Position numbers and translations under genes: made by a program. The notes under the pieces were generated by a model. That model made no database searches. It saw only the letters and a list, made by a program, of their open reading frames with translations, and was not told where the DNA came from. 64,000 nt of DNA from CAYZTD01 sp964638155 (GTDB taxonomy: Archaea > Thermoplasmatota > E2 > DHVEG-1). Positions 58,236 through 64,000 of this stretch are shown one piece after another (the first letter of the stretch is position 1; every line of letters starts with the position of its first letter). Location: NCBI GenBank assembly GCA_964638155.1, contig CAZWYI010000006.1:17021-81020 (forward strand). The letters are read 5' to 3'.

Positions 58236-59440
58236 GCTCCAAATTTATCAAGTCTCTTTGCGTTTGCAAGAGCCAGGGGTAACAAGTCTTCTGCAGGAAA
58301 ACGTGGTCCAAGACCTCCCTTGATACATTCTCTTTCACCAAAGTTTTTTACATTATCTGGTCTGCATTGTTTAGAGTAAATTATTGTCGGAACTGGATGC
58401 CAGCTATGATACTTAAGAAAAGAAGGAGTAGAATGATCACCTGTGACAATTATTACATCTGGATCAAGATTTGTAATTCTAGGAATGAGCTTGTCAATTT
58501 TTTCAATTTCTTTTACTTTTGAATTGAAGTTTCCATCTTCTCCATAGCTATCAGTTTTTTTGACATGTAAAAAAAAGAAATCATATTCATTCCATTTTTC
58601 TTCTAGAATTTCAAACTCGCTTTCAACGGTATCTGCCGAATCTAAAAGATCCATGCCAATGAGTTTTGCCAAACCCTTATACATGGGATAAGCTGCAATA
58701 GCAGCACTTTTAAGGCCGAATGTTTCAGGAAAGCTAGGCCAATTTGGGATTTGAGAAAAACCACGTAATAAAACCATATTAGCAGGTTTTTCATCTTTTA
58801 ATGCGTCTTTTGCTTTATTTATAAAATCATTTACAATAGATACTGTTTTTTCAGCTTCCTTAGAATATGCTTTTGCATCAAATGGTTTGGCACCTATCTC
58901 TTGAGGATCTGTATCATGAATTTTTCCGGAAAGATCTTTTCCTCTTAAAACAAGTAAAAATCTATGTTCTTTAACAGTTTCAATAAATAGATCTGTATCA
59001 CATAGTGATATTTTTCTGCATAGTTTTTCACATAATTCTTTGTTTTTTTCTGAAGAAATCCTACCAGCACGTCTATCTTCTACTTTTCCATTATTATCAA
59101 TTGTTGCAAAGTTTCCACGTGCTGCAACATCTCCCTTTTTTAAATTAAAACCTATTCCATTTGCAGCAAGAACTCCACGTCCTACTTGATACTTAATTGG
59201 ATTGTATCCAAAAATACCAAGATGTCCGGGTCCACTCCCTGGAGTTATACCATTTCCAACTGGATTATGTAGTCCACATATACCTTTTTTAGCTAAGTTA
59301 TCAAGGTTTGGAGTATTGGCTGTTTCTAGCTCTGTTTTTCCATCTGACTCTGATGGAAGGCCGCCTATACCATCCATTACAAGCATTACAATTTTTGAAT
59401 CATTTTTTTTTGAAAGTTTTTTTATAAAATCTAAATTCAT
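58232..59440 (-). CDS. apgM: 2,3-bisphosphoglycerate-independent phosphoglycerate mutase, archaeal type
   Basis: A 402-residue alkaline-phosphatase-superfamily enzyme interconverting 3- and 2-phosphoglycerate. Motifs: VMLVMDGIGGLP with metal Asp, TANTPNLDNLAKKG, the nucleophile Ser in PGSGPGHLGIFGYNP (about residues 67-81), VAARGNFAT, RAGRISSE, FFLHVKKTDSYGEDG and VTGDHSTPS with metal Asp/His. The ATG at 59440 is used; a GTG three codons upstream is an alternative because GGAG is spaced 13 bases from the ATG but 4 from the GTG. Confidence 0.94.
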   Translation of the reverse strand: MNLDFIKKLSKKNDSKIVMLVMDGIGGLPSESDGKTELETANTPNLDNLAKKGICGLHNPVGNGITPGSGPGHLGIFGYNPIKYQVGRGVLAANGIGFNLKKGDVAARGNFATIDNNGKVEDRRAGRISSEKNKELCEKLCRKISLCDTDLFIETVKEHRFLLVLRGKDLSGKIHDTDPQEIGAKPFDAKAYSKEAEKTVSIVNDFINKAKDALKDEKPANMVLLRGFSQIPNWPSFPETFGLKSAAIAAYPMYKGLAKLIGMDLLDSADTVESEFEILEEKWNEYDFFFLHVKKTDSYGEDGNFNSKVKEIEKIDKLIPRITNLDPDVIIVTGDHSTPSFLKYHSWHPVPTIIYSKQCRPDNVKNFGERECIKGGLGPRFPAEDLLPLALANAKRLDKFGA

Positions 59441-59528
59441 TATAAACACTCTTCTCCATAAATTTTATAATTATTCTGCTATAATCTATTATAGTTAATT
59501 AAAGATTATGATTAAAAAATAAAATGAA

Positions 59529-60230
59529 TTAAAATTGAACCTTTTTAGTAATTCTTGATGGAGTCCAATAATTTTTATCCTTTTTGATTCTTTTATAACC
59601 TTTAGATGAAGGCAATAATTTAACACTAAATAAAAAACAAAAAATAAAAAAAGAAAAGGTTACAACCCCTTCTCCAAGTGCTTTACTTAAATACATAAAT
59701 TCTGGTAATATAAATACAATAATTACTTGTATCATCCCAATCAAACAAAATATGTTTAAAATTAGTGATAATTTATTTCCAAATTCTTTTTTCATTGAAA
59801 TTCTTATAAAAAATATTAATATCGGACATAAAGCAAAAAAAATTGCTGAAAAAATTCTGTGTGGTAATAGTATTGTTGCTGGAAATATACCAATTCCACA
59901 TAATGAAACCATGTTAAAAAATAACAAATATTTCGCAATTTTTCCTGATTTATTATTTAAAAATTTACTTTTGAATAATGAAATCGCAAAAAGCATTCCG
60001 ATAAATCCTGATAAAATCATGCCTATGTTAAAAAAAAGAGAACCTATTCCTCTAGCCCTCCATATTGGTGTTTCACCGGTATTTCCACCTAATCTACTAA
60101 ACCAATTTTCATTTAAACTAAACCATGGTGAAAAATAAATTGATAGAGTAATAAAAAAAATCAATAGTATTGGAAATATTATACCATAATAAGAAGTATA
60201 TTTACTAGATGTTAGTTTTTTTAGATTCAT
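59529..60230 (-). CDS. DUF998-like membrane protein
   Basis: A 233-residue integral membrane protein with about six hydrophobic helices. It has the DUF998-type loop after helix 1, FSLNENWFSRLGGN followed by an RARGIGSLFFNIGMILSG helix, and a basic C-terminus (KRIKKDKNYW). Function is unknown. It has no ribosome site, and a TATA-like TTTTTATAG upstream suggests its own promoter. Neighbouring genes give no hint. Confidence 0.7.
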   Translation of the reverse strand: MNLKKLTSSKYTSYYGIIFPILLIFFITLSIYFSPWFSLNENWFSRLGGNTGETPIWRARGIGSLFFNIGMILSGFIGMLFAISLFKSKFLNNKSGKIAKYLLFFNMVSLCGIGIFPATILLPHRIFSAIFFALCPILIFFIRISMKKEFGNKLSLILNIFCLIGMIQVIIVFILPEFMYLSKALGEGVVTFSFFIFCFLFSVKLLPSSKGYKRIKKDKNYWTPSRITKKVQF

Positions 60231-60322
60231 GTATATTGTTTATAGATTCTTTTATCGCATCTATAAAAATTTATAGTGATAAAATGCCATTTTGAAAAAA
60301 TAAAAAAAAGAAATCTTTTATT

Positions 60323-60448
60323 TTATATTATATCAAAAACAACGTTAACTGTACAACTTACAGTTAAATCTGTTGGGAGTATAACTGTTGGTGGAGCAAT
60401 ATTATCTGAGTTTCCTAATTCTGCTGAAAAAGATACTTTTCTATTCCA
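60323..60448 (-). other. In-frame continuation of the SIMPL-domain gene beyond a TAG codon
   Basis: Directly after the TAG at 60449-60451 the same frame stays open for 41 codons to TAA (60323-60325). It reads WNRKVSFSAELG, then PPTVILPTDLTVSCTVNVVF. A Pro-rich hinge followed by alternating-hydrophobic TVSCTVNVVF strands is the normal C-terminal end of SIMPL proteins, so this is lost or read-through coding sequence and not spacer. Confidence 0.7.
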
Positions 60449-61135
60449 CTAATTGTATGGTTTGTAGTGATGCTGATTTAGGTCTACAGATGTAACTTTT
60501 CCTAATTCTTCATCAAGAGCAGAAATTATTGTTCCTGCTTTTAATTTAGCATCTTTTGCAGCTATTTTCATTGCTTTAATTTTTAGTTCATTTCTTTTTT
60601 CTTTTGTTAGCTCAAAGTTAATGCTGTCTACTAGAGCACCTGATTCTGCTGCTGCATCAATTACCTTTCCACCTTTGTCAAAATCTTTTATTTCAACTCT
60701 CAAGTTGTTTACTGCTAAATACCCTTTGAAAACTTTTTCTTTTCTGTTTCCATTTTCATAATAGGTCCATTCATATTTTTGGTTGATTGTATAACTGGTC
60801 GATTCGATATCATCTTTTGAAATTCCTAGCTCTTCTAGGGAATCGATCAATTTATTTAGAATTGTAGCTACTTTATCAGATGCTTTATTTGCTGAATCTG
60901 GGTCTAAAGATTTTATTCTGATATTTATTACTAGAAGATTTGGTCTACATTCAATATTTGCAATCCCTTGGATGTCTATTGAACCATGTGGCTCATATGG
61001 TTCTACTGTGACATTTATTTCTTCTTCAAAGTTTGTTTCATCAGCTTCTACAACATTTGGTATTACTGCCAACGACATACCAAAAATTGTACTAGTTAAT
61101 ACAAAGCATGCCGTTAATATTGCTATTTTTTTCAT
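60449..61135 (-). CDS. SIMPL-domain (DUF541) exported protein, interrupted by in-frame TAG
   Basis: A 228-residue product with signal peptide (MKKIAILTACFVLTSTIFGM... to about residue 31), then the SIMPL core: SIDIQGIANIECRPNLLVIN, KASDKVATILNKLIDSLEELGISKDDIESTSYTI, YLAVNNLRVEIKDFDKGGKVIDAAAESGA and LKIKAMKIAAKDAKLKAGTI. SIMPL proteins are periplasmic or surface oligomers of unclear role. Translation ends at TAG after HHYKPYN, short of the family's last beta-strands, which are still encoded in frame downstream. It is either a nonsense mutation or amber read-through. Confidence 0.8.
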   Translation of the reverse strand: MKKIAILTACFVLTSTIFGMSLAVIPNVVEADETNFEEEINVTVEPYEPHGSIDIQGIANIECRPNLLVINIRIKSLDPDSANKASDKVATILNKLIDSLEELGISKDDIESTSYTINQKYEWTYYENGNRKEKVFKGYLAVNNLRVEIKDFDKGGKVIDAAAESGALVDSINFELTKEKRNELKIKAMKIAAKDAKLKAGTIISALDEELGKVTSVDLNQHHYKPYN

Positions 61136-61233
61136 TTTTTAACACCAAATCTATTTTATAAACTCATTTGTATATAAAAGACTGGAAAATGTTTGGGAAA
61201 AACCAAACAAAATAATTTTTTTTGTTTCATTTT

Positions 61234-61944
61234 TTAAATCTTAAAGTTTGTATTTTTAAAAAAAGAAAAATCTAGATTGCTCCATTCATCAAAATCACCT
61301 CTTCCATGTGATCCATCAGAATAAGAAAAAAGTAAATATTTGTATCTATAATTCATGCAGCTTTTATAGTTTCTATATACAAAAAAATCTTTGTTGAAAA
61401 TTTTGGTTGTACCCATATTATCTATTGCATTATTTGTATCTGCTATCAAACCTAAGGTGTGTCCTAGGTGATGAACAGTTGCACCAACAATTAATCTTTT
61501 CCTTGAAAAAAAGGGCATTGTTTCTTTTAGCCACTCAGTTGATACTGCAAATGAATCAAGCCCATCCCATCCAAAAAAAGGAAAATTAAGGTCAGGGCAG
61601 TAATTGCAAATTATACCATAATGAAATATTCCTTTCCTCGGATTAGTTAAATTATTTTTCAAAAAATATTGCCAGTATAAGTCCCTTAGTTTTGCAAAAG
61701 AAAACTTTGATTTACAGTAAGGAATCTGTTCTCCACCTCCTAGTTCTCCAGTATCTATGTGTAAAGTGATATCTTTATTTTCAAAGATATCTATTAGTCT
61801 CTGAAGTAATTCTTGAGATGGTTTATTTGTTTCTTCTGGATTTTCACATGGCATATAGTCGAGCTCTAAAAAAATATCTTTTTTATTATGGATTTGAACC
61901 CCAATTGTCAGTATAACATTCCTCAAAATTATTAAGAGAATCAT
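61234..61944 (-). pseudogene. Metalloprotease-domain fragment of the broken gene
   Basis: The C-terminal segment of the frameshifted gene, about 220 residues alignable end to end with the protease at 63247: IPYCKSKFSFAKLRDLYWQYF, NPRKGIFHYGIIC, VHHLGHTLGLIAD, NYKSCMNYRYKY and WSNLDFSFFKNTNF. The active-site Glu is His here. The first 20 or so residues of the open frame are out-of-frame readings of the upstream segment. Confidence 0.6.
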
Positions 61945-62764
61945 TATCTGGATCTAGGTTCATATGATCATCCCATATTGTTTTATTGTAACCATATTTT
62001 TCTTCCCAGGAATCTGGAATACCATCATTATCTGTGTCTATTCCTGAGAAAATAATTTTATTTTCTGGGATTTCAAATTTAAAACCATTCATATATTCCT
62101 TATTTTTTTTGAAATTTGGACCCGTGTTCTCGATTTTTTTGTTTCTATATGGATAATAAAAGGTTAAGCCAGGTATCCATGTAACTTTACAGTTTTTCCA
62201 TCCTAATAAAAAACTAGGTCCAAAAAGACTTCCCCAAAAATTATTCCTTGCATCACAATATGATTTTTTTATTTTTATTCCAGAGAGATGGTGATTATAA
62301 ATATTACAATCTTTTATTGCGCAATTGTTGTCTTTTTCTATATATATTCCATATCTTAAACCATTTAGAATGTTACATTTTTCTATTGTTATATTTTCAG
62401 ATGGCGTTCTAAAAGAAATTCCAAAATGTGTATTTTTTACAAAATCACATGATTTTATTAAAATGTCTTCAGAGGAATAAATACAAATTCCTACGCCATT
62501 ATGGTTAATTATTGAGTTATTTATTGTGATTTTTTTACTTGAAACTAAAAAATTCCGCCTAGATTTACACTGTTATCACTAATATTGCAAGATTTTAATT
62601 TAAGTTTTTTTGTGTCATTAAAATATGTTGATATTCCGTTGTTATTAAAATAAGAAAAGGAAATCTCATTATTTGTCCCATGGTTCACATTTATACCGAT
62701 GGAGTTATGGTTAAAGTTACATCCACTTATTTTATTATTTTCTGAAGAATCAATTAAGATTCCT

Positions 62765-63265
62765 TCACCATTTTTTTTGAAAAGTACAATTATCAATAGT
62801 ATTATTTGAACAACTATTAAGATAAATTCCAGATTTAGTGTTATAGAAAATACAATTCTTAATGAATGTATTGTTTGAATCGATTTTCATTCCAGAATTT
62901 TTTGGTTTGCCATTTGAATTTCTAATTGTAAAATTTCTAAATTCTATATAGGGTTTTGTTGTTTCTACTACTTCCGAATTATATTCTCCGTCAATAATTG
63001 TATTTGTTGTGTTTTCTCCAATTATTTTTATTGATTTATTAATCTTTAGTGTCTCGTTATAAATTCCATTGTATACAAATATTGTATCAAGATTAGAAGC
63101 ATTATCAATTGCATCTTGAATTTTTAAGTAGTCTTTTCCACCACTATCATCTACATAAATATCTTTTGAATTTTTATTACTAATTGAGTTTACAGTTGAT
63201 GTTAAAACAACTATTGCAAATATTATTGAAAGTATTTTTTTTATTATCATGTGTTTTTTGGCCAC
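62765..63265 (-). pseudogene. Signal peptide and beta-helix N-terminal fragment of the broken gene
   Basis: A 166-codon open segment with an N-terminal hydrophobic export signal, YVDDSGGKDYLKIQDAID, INKSIKIIGENTTNTIIDG and SGIYLNSCSNNTIDNCTFQ, all typical of NosD/CASH right-handed beta-helices. It runs out of frame at an A8 tract and continues in the adjacent frame from 62796. Its start overlaps the end of the upstream protease gene. Confidence 0.6.
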
Positions 63266-63981
63266 TCAAAATGAGTGTTTTTAAAGAAATCAAATTCCAT
63301 ACCTGCCCAATCATTGTAATCTACTTTACCGTTATCGCCATCTGAAAAATCTAGAATTGAATATGTGTATCTATAATGCATAATACTCTTGTAGTTTCTA
63401 TATTTCCAAAACTCTCTATGTAATGGTTTTGTTGCACCATGGTTATCATTTCCCCCAAAATCATCTACTACTAGACCCATGGTATGACCTAGTTCATGCA
63501 TACTGCCGTGGGTTATTAGTTTTTGCCGGGGTTGTATTTGTTGATTTTTTTTAAGTACATCTGCAGAAATACAAAAACCATTCAGGTGCCCCCATCCAAT
63601 CATTGCAAAACCATTTCCTGGGCCTTTATCACAAATGAGTCCATAGTGGAATATATTTTTACGAGGGTTTTCTAAATCATTATGTAAAAAATAATCCCAG
63701 TAAAGGTCAGTTAGAGTATCAAAATTAAAGTTTGTAACATATGGAATAACTTCACTTCCGCCAAGACTTCCAAGATCTACATTTAGGTTTATATCGTGCT
63801 CAGCGAATCTTAGTTTCATCTCATCTATTAATTCTTCTGAGGGCATGTTTGTTGCTCCCTCAGTATGCGACTCTGTCCAGTCAAATTCTAAAAATATATC
63901 TTTCTGAAATGGATTTGCCCCCCATTCATATGCATAGCATTCTTCTATAGAGGACTTTGAATAACCTTCTGTTTTATTCAA
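63247..63981 (-). CDS. Metzincin-like secreted metalloprotease, probably the C-terminal part of a larger gene
   Basis: A 244-residue open frame from TTG at 63981. The zinc motif HELGHTMGL (about residue 167), a possible third ligand in GGNDNHGATKP, and the Met-turn-like SIMHYRY identify a metzincin-type peptidase. It lacks a signal peptide and begins inside what looks like a calcium-binding loop (DGKLNKTE). The frame continues a few codons upstream to TAA (63990-63992), so the original N-terminus is either out of frame or lost. The homologous broken gene downstream shows the likely full architecture: signal peptide, beta-helix, Ca-binding and protease. Confidence 0.6.
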   Translation of the reverse strand: MNKTEGYSKSSIEECYAYEWGANPFQKDIFLEFDWTESHTEGATNMPSEELIDEMKLRFAEHDINLNVDLGSLGGSEVIPYVTNFNFDTLTDLYWDYFLHNDLENPRKNIFHYGLICDKGPGNGFAMIGWGHLNGFCISADVLKKNQQIQPRQKLITHGSMHELGHTMGLVVDDFGGNDNHGATKPLHREFWKYRNYKSIMHYRYTYSILDFSDGDNGKVDYNDWAGMEFDFFKNTHFEWPKNT

Positions 63982-64000
63982 TTTTCCATCTTAACGTGTG

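Larger units (their letters stand above)
61234..63265 (-). pseudogene. Secreted beta-helix / Ca-binding / metalloprotease gene broken by three frameshifts
   Basis: One gene reads across four segments: 63265-62765 (signal peptide VVLTSTVNS; KIQDAIDNASNLDTIFVYNG; NosD-like helix repeats), 62796-62545 (NNKISGCNFNHNSIGINV), about 62560-61886 (more helix repeats, NNFWGSLFGPSF, then DTDNDGIPDSWEEKYG calcium motifs and ECYTDNWGSNP), and 61944-61234 (KKDIFLELDY to the protease domain). The shifts fall at A8, T6 and A6 runs on the coding strand. The protease motif is HHLGHTLGL, lacking the catalytic Glu present in the paralogue next door, and the Met-turn reads SCMNYRY. Function is probably lost; sequencing error at the homopolymers is the alternative. 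Confidence 0.75.

Overview
The window is about 64 kb of AT-rich DNA from an archaeon. The evidence is archaeal-type gene content: korDABC, HdrABC with MvhADG, ApgM-type phosphoglycerate mutase, ADP-forming-type SucCD, DUF134/Mrp/DUF5320. Several starts also lie about 25-28 bases downstream of TATA-like boxes with no Shine-Dalgarno (leaderless style), while operon-internal genes have good GGAGGT sites. No methanogenesis genes, quinone genes, rRNA or complete tRNA are visible. An uncultured Thermoplasmatota-like or other euryarchaeal heterotroph or H2-cycling anaerobe is my best guess. That placement is inference and is not proven by the window.

Layout. (1) 1-2.3 kb, minus strand: a metal / Fe-S handling cluster (DUF134 regulator, DUF5320 protein, Mrp ATPase, small Cys-rich protein, two NifX-like proteins). 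(2) 2.4-6.2 kb: a secreted protein with a seven-repeat propeller and a metallophosphoesterase domain. (3) 6.4-8.9 kb: a small basic protein, exonuclease III and an M32 carboxypeptidase. (4) 8.9-18.3 kb: a 2,972-residue surface protein flanked by 23-bp copies of a tRNA 3' end plus shared palindromes, as if delivered at a tRNA site. (5) 18.3-46.1 kb: a redox core. It holds sucDC, a two-HTH regulator, then a long plus-strand array: fumarate reductase/succinate dehydrogenase subunits (TfrB/TfrA-like), KorDABC, a double HdrA, HdrC, HdrB, MvhG, MvhA, hydrogenase protease, MvhD, a D-2-hydroxyacid dehydrogenase pair (GlcD/GlcF-like), a lipoate ligase, and a second HdrC-HdrB-HdrA set whose HdrA carries an inserted GltD-like module. 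Two-subunit fumarase follows on the other strand. (6) 46-58 kb: accessory carbon metabolism. It has OsmC, a GcvH-like lipoyl protein, two aldehyde dehydrogenases, an acyl-CoA dehydrogenase, a LarA-family racemase, a GlpA/GlpB-like/DUF1667 set and a large-type malic enzyme. (7) 58-64 kb: ApgM, small membrane proteins, and a decaying region with a SIMPL-domain gene cut by an in-frame TAG and a multiply frameshifted secreted beta-helix/metalloprotease gene next to a paralogue.

How it works together (inference from family knowledge and order). Malic enzyme, fumarase, TfrAB, SucCD and Kor form an uninterrupted arc pyruvate-malate-fumarate-succinate-succinyl-CoA-2-oxoglutarate. All low-potential electrons can be exchanged through ferredoxin, H2 (MvhAGD) and flavin-based bifurcation (HdrABC), without membrane anchors or quinones. 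The downstream GlcD/GlcF + HdrC'B'A' + lipoate ligase + GcvH-like + LarA genes look like a second, lactate- or lipoate-linked Hdr system. The two most unusual items are the three-flavin HdrA-GltD-HdrA polypeptide with a lipoate ligase in its operon, and the anchorless TfrAB-Kor-Hdr-Mvh array.
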